The translations under genes and the position numbers were made by a program. The notes beneath the pieces are model-generated. The model searched no databases and was not told the DNA's origin. It worked only from the letters and a program-made list of their open reading frames with translations. Positions 25,222 to 33,511 of a stretch of DNA of 34,437 nucleotides are shown piece by piece (position 1 is the first letter of the stretch; every line of letters begins with the position of its first letter). Location of the stretch: assembly GCA_025458045.1 (NCBI GenBank), contig JALOTE010000013.1, positions 1 through 34,437 of the forward strand. The letters are read 5' to 3'. Source of the stretch: Rhizobiaceae bacterium. GTDB lineage: Bacteria > Pseudomonadota > Alphaproteobacteria > Rhizobiales > Rhizobiaceae.

Positions 25222-26397
25222 TCATCTCTCGACCGTCAGCGCCACGCCCATGCCGCCGCCGATGCACAGCGTGGCAAGGCCGCGCTTGGCGTCGCGGCGC
25301 AGCATTTCAAACAGCAGCGTGTTGAAAACGCGCGCGCCCGAAGCGCCGACGGGGTGGCCGATGGCGATCGCGCCGCCATTGACGTTCACGATGTCCGGGT
25401 TCCAGCCCATGTCCTTGTTGACGGCGCAGGCCTGCGCGGCGAAGGCCTCGTTGGCCTCGACCAGATCAAGATCCTCAACCTTCCAGCCGGCCTTCTTGAG
25501 GGCGAGGCGCGATGACGGGATCGGCCCGGTGCCCATGATCGACGGATCGACGCCGGCGGTCGCCCAGGAGGCGATGCGCGCCATCGGCGTGATGCCGCGG
25601 CGATTGGCTTCCTTTTCGGTCATCAGGACGATCGCCGCGCCGCCATCATTGATGCCCGACGCATTGCCCGCCGTCACCGTGCCTTCCTTGTCGAAGGCGG
25701 GGCGCAGCTTGGCCAGGCTTTCAGTCGTCACGCCTGGCTTGATGTATTCGTCATCGGCAACCACGACATCACCCTTGCGGGTTTTCAGCGTGACGGGGAC
25801 GATCTCGTCCTTGAACTTGCCCGCCTTCTGCGCGGCCTCGGCCTTGTTCTGCGATGCGGCGGCAAACGCATCCTGCTCGTCACGCGTCAACTGCCACTGG
25901 CGTGCGACGTTCTCGGCGGTGTTGCCCATATGGTAGCCATGGAAGGCGTCCGTCAGGCCGTCTTTCAGCATGGTGTCGAGCAGTTTCAGCTCGCCCATCT
26001 TGGTGCCTGCGCGAAGATGCGCGCAATGCGGGGCAAGCGACATGGATTCCTGCCCGCCTGCAACAATGATCGTCGCGTCGCCGGTCGCGATTTGCTGCAT
26101 GCCGATGGCCACGGCGCGCAGGCCCGAGCCGCAGAGCTGGTTGAGGCCCCAAGCGGTTTTCTCGGCCGGGATGCCGGCCGCCATCGCCGCCTGACGCGCC
26201 GGATTCTGGCCGGCGCCCGCCGTCAGGATCTGGCCCATGATCACTTCATCGACATCGGCGGGCGCGACGCCCGCCCGTTCCAGCGCCGCCTTGATGGCCG
26301 CCGCGCCCAGGACATGGGCCGGCGTATCGGCAAACGCCCCGTTGAACGAGCCAACGGGCGTGCGCGCCGCGCTGGCGATGACGATGCTCTCGGTCAT
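25222..26397 (-). CDS. phaA: Acetyl-CoA acetyltransferase (beta-ketothiolase)
   Basis: The enzyme condenses two acetyl-CoA to acetoacetyl-CoA, the first step of PHB synthesis. The 391 residues are full length for a biosynthetic thiolase. The acyl-accepting cysteine is Cys89 in [11 protein letters not shown]; His348 (GHPVGASG) and Cys378 (CIGGGMG) complete the active site. The ATG at 26397 has a strong AGGAGGA ribosome site; the frame runs on to 26505 without support. It is upstream of phaB in the same direction and divergent from phaR across 298 bp. Confidence 0.97.
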   Translation of the reverse strand: MTESIVIASAARTPVGSFNGAFADTPAHVLGAAAIKAALERAGVAPADVDEVIMGQILTAGAGQNPARQAAMAAGIPAEKTAWGLNQLCGSGLRAVAIGMQQIATGDATIIVAGGQESMSLAPHCAHLRAGTKMGELKLLDTMLKDGLTDAFHGYHMGNTAENVARQWQLTRDEQDAFAAASQNKAEAAQKAGKFKDEIVPVTLKTRKGDVVVADDEYIKPGVTTESLAKLRPAFDKEGTVTAGNASGINDGGAAIVLMTEKEANRRGITPMARIASWATAGVDPSIMGTGPIPSSRLALKKAGWKVEDLDLVEANEAFAAQACAVNKDMGWNPDIVNVNGGAIAIGHPVGASGARVFNTLLFEMLRRDAKRGLATLCIGGGMGVALTVER

Positions 26398-26695
26398 GGC
26401 AGTTCCTCCTTTTGGCGCTCCGCGGCGCGTGATCGGTGTCCCGACGATGCATCCGCCGGGTCTTGCATGGGGCTTACACGTTTTTTTGTTCCCGCCCAAT
26501 GACACTTCTGCATGACAGCATTGACGTCGACGGAAGAAAAGACCCGTGTTTACCCGACGTCATGGGCTTTTGCGCTGCGACGAGAATCGCATTGCGTTTT
26601 GCCGCACCGCATCTAAGACTGTGCAAAAAATATGTCAGGTCCGGTGGACACACCTACCCCAGCCACCGGAATGGCACTGGCGCGAGGAGCCTGTG

Positions 26696-27319
26696 ATGGC
26701 GAAAGCCGCTGAAACGACAACCATCAAGAAATATGCCAACCGCCGCCTCTACAACACGGGCACATCCACTTACGTCACGCTCGAAGACTTGGCAGGCATG
26801 GTGAAGCGCGGCGAGGAATTCGCCGTGCAGGATGCCAAGACGGGCGAAGACCTCACCCACACGGTGCTCACACAGATCATCTTCGAGCTGGAAAACAAGA
26901 ACGGCGAGACAATGCTGCCGGTTCCGTTCCTGCGCCAGCTCATCGCCTTTTACGGTGACCAGATGCAACAGGTGGTGCCATCCTATCTGGAGCACACCAT
27001 GGCCGCCTTCACCAAGGAACAGGAGCGCATGCGCGAGCAGATGCAGCAATTGTTCACGCAGACACCGATGGATGTCTTCAAGTCCGGTTCGGCGGTCAAG
27101 GCCATGGAAGCGCAGGTGCGCCGCAACATGGAGATGTTCCAGGAGGCCATGCGCATGATGACGCCGTTCGGCGCATTGCCGACAGCCCCCTCGGCCGAAC
27201 AACCGGCGGAGACAGCCCGCAAGCCGCAAGGCGCGAAACCGCAGGCCGACAAGGGCGAGATCGATATCCTGCGTGACCAGATCGCCGCGATGCAGCGCAA
27301 GCTGGACACGATGGGCTGA
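26696..27319 (+). CDS. phaR: Polyhydroxyalkanoate synthesis repressor PhaR
   Basis: PhaR senses PHB and represses phasin and its own gene. From the ATG at 26696 (GAGGAG six bases before) it has 207 residues. The N-terminal DNA-binding domain has IKKYANRRLYNTGTSTYVTL, followed by the accumulation-regulator domain (FLRQLIAFYGDQMQQVVPSYLEHTM, in two parts). Met/Gln-rich helices, a Pro-rich linker and a short C-terminal coiled coil (DILRDQIAAMQRKLDTM) follow. It diverges from phaA-phaB. The spacer has several TGC/GCA clusters, in keeping with PhaR-type sites, but no box is clear. Its 3' end faces a LacI-type gene with 6 bp between. Confidence 0.95.
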   Translation: MAKAAETTTIKKYANRRLYNTGTSTYVTLEDLAGMVKRGEEFAVQDAKTGEDLTHTVLTQIIFELENKNGETMLPVPFLRQLIAFYGDQMQQVVPSYLEHTMAAFTKEQERMREQMQQLFTQTPMDVFKSGSAVKAMEAQVRRNMEMFQEAMRMMTPFGALPTAPSAEQPAETARKPQGAKPQADKGEIDILRDQIAAMQRKLDTMG

Positions 27320-27325
27320 CGGCGC

Positions 27326-28345
27326 TCAGCGCGCGAGCAGGTGGGAGCCGCGCAGCACGGCCGTGGGCTTGATCGTCTCGGACATGAATGCCGCATCGGG
27401 CGTGTCGAGGCGGGCCAGCATGGCTTGCGTCAGCAGTCCGGCCACGCGCGCATCTTCGGTGGAAAAGGTCGAGAGCGGCGGGGCGGCGTGTTCCGAGCCC
27501 GGAAAATCCTGGCCGCCGAAAACGGATGTGTCGCGGCCGACCGCGCGACCTGCCAAGGCAGCCGCTCGGTACGCCCCGAATGCCATCAGGTCCTGGATGC
27601 AGGCGAGCGCGATACGCTTGGCCGGGCGCGCGGCGGCGAAAATCGCGCTCGCCGTGACCTGCCCAAGCTCCTCGGTCAGCTCGATGCGGTGGATGACAAC
27701 CGGCGGTGATGCGCCAGTTGCCGCCAGCAGCGCACCGGAGACATAATTGTCGGCAAAGCGCTGGCCCTCGGGAGCCGACAGGATGTGCAGTTCATCGGGC
27801 CGCGCGGCCAGCAGCGCCTCGACTGCGATACGGCCGGCCTCGGCATAGTCGATCTCGATCGACGGATGCTCGCCGTCAAACGCCGTCCGCCCGAAGGTGA
27901 CGAAGGGAAAGCCGTTCTCGATCAGGAAGCGCACACGCTCGTCGTTCTGGCGGGTGCGGCCGAGCACCAGCCCGTCGGCAAGGCGGCCTTGCACAATGTC
28001 GCGGATGATGCCGGGTTCCTCGTCGCGTGATTGGGCGGCAAAAACGGTCAGCGTTCGGCCGCTGTCGCGCAAATGCCGCTCAAGCGTGGACAGGAGTTCG
28101 AGGAAGATCGGGCTGGCAAACCGGTGCTGGGGCGGCGACAGCAGCACCGCGACACGTCCCGTCGGCCCGCCGCGCAGGGCACGCGCTGCGGCGTTCGGCC
28201 GGTAGCCCAGGGCCGACGCCGTGGCGTGTACAGCCTGCGCCGTCTCCGGATGCACCCGCGGATCGCGCCTGAGCGCGCGCGACACCGTTGAGACATCGAG
28301 TTCGAGCGTGCCCGCAATGTCCTTCAGCCCGATGCGTTGCGTCAT
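27326..28345 (-). CDS. LacI-family transcriptional repressor of the adjacent sugar island
   Basis: The 339 residues have a LacI helix-turn-helix at the N-terminus (LKDIAGTLELDVSTVSRALRR, here as LKDIAGTLELD and VSTVSRALRR), the hinge helix PNAAARALRGG, and a periplasmic-binding-type effector domain (VAVLLSPPQHRFASPIF and onward). It diverges from the EthD/SDR/GH31 operon. A palindromic LacI-type operator CAAACGTTTG lies in the 138-bp spacer, so it most likely represses that operon and perhaps itself, released by a sugar. The start at 28345 has only a weak GGGGA-like site. Confidence 0.9.
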   Translation of the reverse strand: MTQRIGLKDIAGTLELDVSTVSRALRRDPRVHPETAQAVHATASALGYRPNAAARALRGGPTGRVAVLLSPPQHRFASPIFLELLSTLERHLRDSGRTLTVFAAQSRDEEPGIIRDIVQGRLADGLVLGRTRQNDERVRFLIENGFPFVTFGRTAFDGEHPSIEIDYAEAGRIAVEALLAARPDELHILSAPEGQRFADNYVSGALLAATGASPPVVIHRIELTEELGQVTASAIFAAARPAKRIALACIQDLMAFGAYRAAALAGRAVGRDTSVFGGQDFPGSEHAAPPLSTFSTEDARVAGLLTQAMLARLDTPDAAFMSETIKPTAVLRGSHLLAR

Positions 28346-28423
28346 GCGTGGCGCATTCCCCGTCCCCGGTCCACAATGTCATGGTTGCGGGGGCGCAAGT
28401 CAAATAGGAAAAGTCGCGGAATC

Positions 28424-28433
28424 CAAACGTTTG
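28424..28433. promoter_or_regulatory. LacI-type operator CAAACGTTTG
   Basis: This is a perfect 10-bp palindrome with the central CG typical of LacI-family operators. It lies 51 bp before the first gene of the plus-strand operon and abuts a possible -35 element TTGACG at about 28436-28441. It is placed to block that promoter. Confidence 0.7.
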
Positions 28434-28483
28434 TATTGACGTTTAGGCGGCGATCGTCCTCAATAGCGGCGGGAGGGAGGCCC

Positions 28484-28813
28484 ATGGTGAAACTGATCGC
28501 ACTCGTGCGCAAGCGCGACGGCATGGAGCATGACGCCTTCCGCCGCTACTGGCTGGACGTGCATGCGCCCTTGGCGGCAGCCATTCCCGGCATGCGCGGC
28601 TATCGCATCAATGTCGCAGGCGATCCGGGCGCCATGCCCCCGGCCCCCTATGACGGTTCGGCCGAGATCTGGTTCGACAGCCGCGCCACCATGGAAGCGG
28701 GCCTCGCCTCGCCGCAAGGCGTGATCGCAGGGGACGACACGGCCCATTTCGCTGCCTCGATCGAATTTCTGGTCACCGATGAAACTGTCATTCTTCCCGA
28801 AGGTGGAGCATGA
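28484..28813 (+). CDS. EthD-like ferredoxin-fold protein
   Basis: The 109 residues match the EthD/dimeric alpha-beta barrel type: VKLIALVRKRDGMEHDAFRRYW, LDVHAPLAAAIPGMRGYRIN, ending with a strand FLVTDETVILPEGG. EthD was first seen in an ether-degradation operon, but its activity is undefined and relatives occur in many catabolic clusters. GGGAGG precedes the ATG at 28484. Its stop overlaps the SDR start (ATGA), so the two are translationally coupled. A role as a mutarotase-like or cofactor-free helper enzyme in sugar oxidation is only a guess. Confidence 0.8.
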   Translation: MVKLIALVRKRDGMEHDAFRRYWLDVHAPLAAAIPGMRGYRINVAGDPGAMPPAPYDGSAEIWFDSRATMEAGLASPQGVIAGDDTAHFAASIEFLVTDETVILPEGGA

Positions 28814-29583
28814 GCGCGGCGCGCATGTTCCCGGTTCCGGGCCGCCATCAGGCCCGCGTCTATGTGGTCACCGGCGGCGCGCAGGGCATCGGCCGCGCCT
28901 GTGCCGAACGGTTTGCCGCCGAGGGTGCGCGTGTCGTCATCGGCGACATTGATGAACGCGGCTCCGATGTGGCGGCGGCAATCGGCGGCGTGTTCCTGCG
29001 CGCCGACATGAGCAAACCCGATGATGTGACGGCGCTGGCCGCTGCCGCCGTTTCCAGCTTTGGCCGCATCGACATCTGGCACAACAACGCGTTCACCGCC
29101 GTGTTCAAGCCGATCCACGAGCAGACGCTTGATGAATTCGACACCATCACCGGCATCGGCATCCGCGGTTACTGGATGGGCGCCAAAGCGGCCGTCACGC
29201 TGATGCTCACCCAAAGCCCGCTGGAGAACGGCCGCAAGGGCGTGATCCTCAACACGGCATCGGTGCAAAGCTTTGTCGGCGAGAAAGGCTTTTCCGCCTA
29301 TCAGGCGACCAAGGGCGCGGTGCTGGCGATGACGCGCTCGCTCGCCATCGACCACGAGCCGCACATCCGCTCCGTCGCCATCGCGCCCGGCCTCATCGCG
29401 ACCGAGGCGGTGAAGACAATCCCAGGCGATGTGATGGCGGGCGTGATTGCCAACATTCCCGCCGCGCGCGCGGCGGCACCCGAAGAAGTGGCGGCGCTCG
29501 CCGCCTTCATCGCCTCCGATGAGGCCGACTACATGTCCGGCACCGCCGTCATTCTCGACGGGGCCTACCTCTCGATTGGATGA
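28810..29583 (+). CDS. Short-chain dehydrogenase/reductase, probably a sugar dehydrogenase
   Basis: The 257 residues show the nucleotide-binding TGGAQGIG (21-28), an acidic Asp46 after the second strand (IGDIDER) that favours NAD over NADP, NNAF in place of the usual NNAG (92-95), and the catalytic Ser151, Tyr164 and Lys168 (YQATK). The gene begins inside the stop of the EthD-like gene and is followed by GH31 after 4 bp. With an SMP-30 lactonase nearby, oxidation of a free sugar to its lactone is a reasonable inference. The exact substrate is unknown. Confidence 0.85.
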   Translation: MSAARMFPVPGRHQARVYVVTGGAQGIGRACAERFAAEGARVVIGDIDERGSDVAAAIGGVFLRADMSKPDDVTALAAAAVSSFGRIDIWHNNAFTAVFKPIHEQTLDEFDTITGIGIRGYWMGAKAAVTLMLTQSPLENGRKGVILNTASVQSFVGEKGFSAYQATKGAVLAMTRSLAIDHEPHIRSVAIAPGLIATEAVKTIPGDVMAGVIANIPAARAAAPEEVAALAAFIASDEADYMSGTAVILDGAYLSIG

Positions 29584-29587
29584 CATC

Positions 29588-31666
29588 ATGACAACGCCTT
29601 TCTCCCTCGACCAGGGCGGCCTGCTTGTGCGCTTCGGCGGCGAGACGTTGCGGATCACGCCGGCCGGGCCCGACGCCTTGCGCGTGCGCGCCCGCCCCGG
29701 CCTGGAGGTGGCGGCGCCGCATGTTGACGGATTGCTCCCCGGTGATTTCGGCCAGGCGGATGTGATGATCAACGGCGAACGCGCCAGCGTCACACGAGGG
29801 CGCATCCGCGCCGAACTGTCGATCAAGGAACGCTACGGCGCCGATGTGAAGCGCGAGATGATCCTGCGCTTCGTGCGCGCCGACACCGGCGAGGAACTGC
29901 TGGCCGAGACCCGCCCGCATTTTGCCGGGCCGAAGACACGCAACTTCAAGGCGCTGGCAACCGGCTCATGGAAGCTGGAGGCCCATTTCAGGGCCTATGA
30001 CGGCGAGGCGCTGTGGGGCCTCGGCCAACCGCAGCACGGGCGCATGAACCTGAAGGGCGTATCCACCTCGCTCCTGCAACAAAACGCCCATGTGGCGATC
30101 CCGTTCGTCATCTCATCGCGCGGCTATGGCTTCCTGTGGAACAACCCGGCGACCGGGCGCTGCGAATTCGCGTCCAACATCACGCGCTGGACGGCGGATT
30201 CCGCCAACGGCCTCGACTATTGGATCACCGCCGGAGACCGCCCGCGCGAGATCCTGCGCGCCTATGCCGATGCCACCGGCCATTCCCCCGCTTTGCCCGA
30301 CTGGGCGCTGGGCTTCTGGCAGTGCAAGCTGCGCTACCGCAATCAGGACGAGTTGCTGGAGGTGGCGCGGGAGCACAAGCGGCGCAGCCTGCCACTCTCC
30401 TGCATCGTCATCGATTTCTTTCACTGGACACGGCAGGGCGAATGGAAGTTCCACCCGGAGGAATGGCCGGACCCTAAGGCGCTCGTCGCCGAACTGCGGT
30501 CGATGGGCATCGAGACGATGGTGTCGGTCTGGCCGACGGTCTCCGCGTCGTCCGAAAACTACAAGACGATGACGGAGCAAGGCCTGCTCATCACGGCGGA
30601 ACGGGGCGTGCCCGTCGTCATCCCTTTCCCGGACAAGGACCCGTTCGGCCCCGGATTTTTCACCTATTACGACGCGTTCAACCCGCGCGCGCGGGATTTC
30701 CACTGGAGCCTGATCCGGCGCAATTATGTCGACAACGGGTTTGAGCATTTCTGGCTTGACGCCTGCGAGCCGGAAATGCGGCCCAACCACCCGGAGCATG
30801 TGCGCACCGCGCTCGGCAATGGCGCGGAGATGATGTGCGCTTTCCCGCTCTTGCATGAGCAGCGATACCGCGAAGGGCTCAACGCGGCGGGCCGCGATGG
30901 CGTGCTGCTCTGCCGGTCGGCGTGGGTTGGGTCGCAGCGCCACGGCGTGATCCTTTGGTCGGGCGATGTCTGGTCCGACTGGGACTGGTACCGCGCGCAG
31001 ATTCCGGCCGGGCTGCATTCCGGCCTGTCCGGCATGGGCTGGTGGACGACAGACATTGGCGGCTTCTATGACGGCCATGGCGGCTCGGAGGAGTTCCGCG
31101 AACTTCTCGTGCGCTGGTTCGAGTTCGGCGTGTTTTCACCCATCTGCCGCCTGCACGGTTTCCGCGTGCCGGAAGGCGTGCCGCCGCCCGCCAAGGGCGA
31201 GCCTGTGACCTATGGGCAGGAGACGTTCAAAATCTTCACCGATACCGGCGGGCCGAACGAGATCTGGTCCTACGGGGCGGAGGTCGAAGCCGTGCTGACG
31301 CGGCTGTTGCATGTGCGCGAAGGGTTGCGGCCTTATCTCGAACAAGCCTTCGCGCATCATGCCGCAACCGGCGATCCGGTGATGGCACCCGTGTTCTACC
31401 ACTTTGCCGGTGATGCGAGCCACGACGACAACAGCCGCTACATGCTGGGCGATGCGCTGCTGGTCGCGCCCGTCTTGCAGCCGGACACGGACACAATGAG
31501 CGTTCCCCTGCCTGTGGGGGAAACCTGGGTGCATGTGTGGAGCGGCGCGCGCTTTGCGGGCGGAACAAGCGCGCGCGTCGCCTGCCCGTTGGGCGAGTGC
31601 CCGGTTTTTGTCAGGGAAAGCCGCGCAGCGGAATTCGCCGCCGCATTCCCAAGCCTCAGGGCGTGA
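29588..31666 (+). CDS. Glycoside hydrolase family 31 (alpha-xylosidase-like)
   Basis: The protein has 692 residues. An N-terminal beta-sandwich is followed by the GH31 barrel with VIDFFHWTRQGEWKFHPEEW and PDPKALVAELRSMGI. The nucleophile is Asp391 in FEHFWLDACEPEM and the acid/base is Asp460 in LWSGDVWSDWDWY. The WxLDAxEPE form of the nucleophile motif is that of the Xyl31A/XylS-like alpha-xylosidases rather than alpha-glucosidases. No signal peptide is visible, so it acts in the cytoplasm on imported oligosaccharide. The ATG at 29588 lies 4 bp after the SDR gene; a reading from 29447 would overlap it. Its end is 3 bp from the convergent SMP-30 gene. Confidence 0.9.
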   Translation: MTTPFSLDQGGLLVRFGGETLRITPAGPDALRVRARPGLEVAAPHVDGLLPGDFGQADVMINGERASVTRGRIRAELSIKERYGADVKREMILRFVRADTGEELLAETRPHFAGPKTRNFKALATGSWKLEAHFRAYDGEALWGLGQPQHGRMNLKGVSTSLLQQNAHVAIPFVISSRGYGFLWNNPATGRCEFASNITRWTADSANGLDYWITAGDRPREILRAYADATGHSPALPDWALGFWQCKLRYRNQDELLEVAREHKRRSLPLSCIVIDFFHWTRQGEWKFHPEEWPDPKALVAELRSMGIETMVSVWPTVSASSENYKTMTEQGLLITAERGVPVVIPFPDKDPFGPGFFTYYDAFNPRARDFHWSLIRRNYVDNGFEHFWLDACEPEMRPNHPEHVRTALGNGAEMMCAFPLLHEQRYREGLNAAGRDGVLLCRSAWVGSQRHGVILWSGDVWSDWDWYRAQIPAGLHSGLSGMGWWTTDIGGFYDGHGGSEEFRELLVRWFEFGVFSPICRLHGFRVPEGVPPPAKGEPVTYGQETFKIFTDTGGPNEIWSYGAEVEAVLTRLLHVREGLRPYLEQAFAHHAATGDPVMAPVFYHFAGDASHDDNSRYMLGDALLVAPVLQPDTDTMSVPLPVGETWVHVWSGARFAGGTSARVACPLGECPVFVRESRAAEFAAAFPSLRA

Positions 31667-31669
31667 CGC

Positions 31670-32545
31670 TTACGCTTTGCCGCCCGGCAAGGCCGATCGC
31701 ACCCGGTAAAGCGAAGAGACCGCCGTGATGAACACATCGCGGCCGTCGGCACCGCCGAACTCAAGGTTCGTCACCATCTCCGGCACAGGCACATGCGCGA
31801 TGCGCGCGCCGTCCGGCGCATGGACATGAATGCCGTCACCGCCCGACACCCAGAGATTGCCAGCGCTATCCACACGCATCCCGTCCGGCACACCGACGGG
31901 CATCACGCAAAAGTCCCGCATGCCGGAAAGCGCAAAACCGGCACCCACATCGAAGGCGATCACCTTGTGATGGCGGTCCGATGAATCCGACACGTAAAGC
32001 GTTGTCTCATCGGGCGAGAGGCACAGTCCGTTCGGACGGTAGATGGCATCGGCCAAAAGGCGCGGCGTCTGTGCATCCGGCCCGGCGGCATACACGCCGC
32101 AAAACGGCAGTTCCATCGCCTGCTGATAGCCGTGCAACTGCCCGTCCTCGGCACGCACGCCAAACGGCGGATCGGTGAACAGGATCGTGCCATCGCGCGC
32201 ACAGATCACGTCATTGGTCGAGTTCAGCACGCGGCCTCGAAACGACGCGGCGACAATGCTGCGCGCGCCGGGCGCGCCATCGCCGGTGATTGCAAGACGG
32301 CTGATGCACCGCGTCGAATGTTCGCAGGCAAGGATGCCGCCTTGCCGGTCGTGCGTCAGGCCGATGGCAAAATGGGCGTTCTCCAGGCAGACCGAAAGGC
32401 CGTCACTGTCACGCCAGCGCATGATGCGGTTGCCGGGAATGTCGGTGAACAGCAGCATGCCGTGGTCCGCCAGCCAGACGGGACCTTCGGTGAAGGCCAT
32501 GCCCGTTGCCAAACGTTCCACCAGGCCTTCAACCACACCGCTCAT
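31670..32545 (-). CDS. SMP-30/gluconolaconase-family sugar lactonase
   Basis: The 291 residues form a six-bladed propeller with the SMP-30 metal-site landmarks: Glu20 in FTEGPVW, Asn111 in NSTNDV, Asn172 in YRPNGLCLSPDE and Asp221 in GVPDGMRVD. Members hydrolyse aldonolactones with a divalent metal. GAGGGGGAAGC precedes the ATG at 32545, 12 bp after the permease gene, so it shares the ABC operon. It fits the step after the SDR encoded on the other strand. Confidence 0.88.
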   Translation of the reverse strand: MSGVVEGLVERLATGMAFTEGPVWLADHGMLLFTDIPGNRIMRWRDSDGLSVCLENAHFAIGLTHDRQGGILACEHSTRCISRLAITGDGAPGARSIVAASFRGRVLNSTNDVICARDGTILFTDPPFGVRAEDGQLHGYQQAMELPFCGVYAAGPDAQTPRLLADAIYRPNGLCLSPDETTLYVSDSSDRHHKVIAFDVGAGFALSGMRDFCVMPVGVPDGMRVDSAGNLWVSGGDGIHVHAPDGARIAHVPVPEMVTNLEFGGADGRDVFITAVSSLYRVRSALPGGKA

Positions 32546-32557
32546 CGCTTCCCCCTC

Positions 32558-33511
32558 TCATTGCGGCTTGGCCTGCCGCACCCAGCGGTCGATCAGCACC
32601 ACCACCACGACCAGAACACCCTTGATCACCTGCTGTGTGTTGAAATCGACGTTCAGGATGGCAAGCCCGTTGTTCAACACGCCGATCAGCGCCACGCCCG
32701 CCGCCGTGCGCAGCACCGAGCCTGTGCCGCCAGCCAGCGCCGTGCCGCCGATCACCACGGCGGCAATCGCGTCGAATTCCAACCCGACCGCGCCGTCCGA
32801 GCGCGCATTGCCGATCCGCGCGATCAGGATCATGCCGACAAGGCCCATCAGGGCGCCGGTGAGCGTGAACAGCGTTACCCTGATGCGGTCCACCGCGAGG
32901 CCCAGCATGCGGGCGCTGTCCGCGCCGCCGCCGATCGCCTTCACATGCGCGCCGAAACGTGTGCGCGATTGCAGCCAGTAAAGGCCGCCAAACACCGCGA
33001 CGAACCACAAAAACGAGGATTGGAAAGGCCCCAGCGCGCCAGTCGCAAACAGGCTGCGGAACCAGTCGGCGTCAAACAGGATGGTCTGCCCGCCAGTGAG
33101 CGTCAGCGATACGCCCTGCGCGATGAAGAACGACACCAGCGTGGCGATGAAGGACGGCACGGCGGCGTAAACCGTGAGCAGGCCGTTCATCAGGCCGAAG
33201 GCGGCACCTGTCGCGATTGCGGCAGGAATGGCGAGCGGACCCAACCCGGCCGCCAGCGCCAGCGCGCCGACAACGCCGGACGCGGACGCCACCGCGCCGA
33301 CGGACAGGTCGATCTCCGCCGCAAGGATGATGAGCGTCATCGCCGAAGCGGCGATGCCGAGGATGGCGATCTGGCGCCCGATCCCGATCAGGTTCTCGGG
33401 CGTGCGAAACGCCGGGCTCATCAACGCCATGCCGAGAACGACCGCCGCAAGCGCGATGACAATGCCATAGTCTGCGATGCGCCCGCGTGCGGTGGAAGCG
33501 GTCGCGCTCAT
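32558..33511 (-). CDS. RbsC-type sugar ABC transporter permease
   Basis: This 317-residue inner-membrane protein has about 8-10 hydrophobic segments and the family landmark AAEIDLSVGAVASASG, plus GLMNGLLTVYAAVPSFIATLV and VVIGGTALAGGTGSVLRTA. The start is the ATG at 33511 (MSATAST), which overlaps the stop of the preceding permease (ATGA). A long frame continuing to 33934 is a shadow of that upstream gene. Together with the next permease it should form a heterodimeric channel; the ATPase and binding protein are not in view. Confidence 0.92.
   Translation of the reverse strand: MSATASTARGRIADYGIVIALAAVVLGMALMSPAFRTPENLIGIGRQIAILGIAASAMTLIILAAEIDLSVGAVASASGVVGALALAAGLGPLAIPAAIATGAAFGLMNGLLTVYAAVPSFIATLVSFFIAQGVSLTLTGGQTILFDADWFRSLFATGALGPFQSSFLWFVAVFGGLYWLQSRTRFGAHVKAIGGGADSARMLGLAVDRIRVTLFTLTGALMGLVGMILIARIGNARSDGAVGLEFDAIAAVVIGGTALAGGTGSVLRTAAGVALIGVLNNGLAILNVDFNTQQVIKGVLVVVVVLIDRWVRQAKPQ

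Noticed and set aside
29588-31666. GH31 as a sulfoquinovosidase in a sulfo-Entner-Doudoroff cluster
   Set aside because: The LacI/SDR/SMP-30/ABC setting fits, but the barrel motifs (FFHWTRQGEWKF and WLDACEPE) follow the Xyl31A/XylS pattern and I do not see the YihQ sulfonate-binding motif. It remains possible only if a structure comparison says otherwise.
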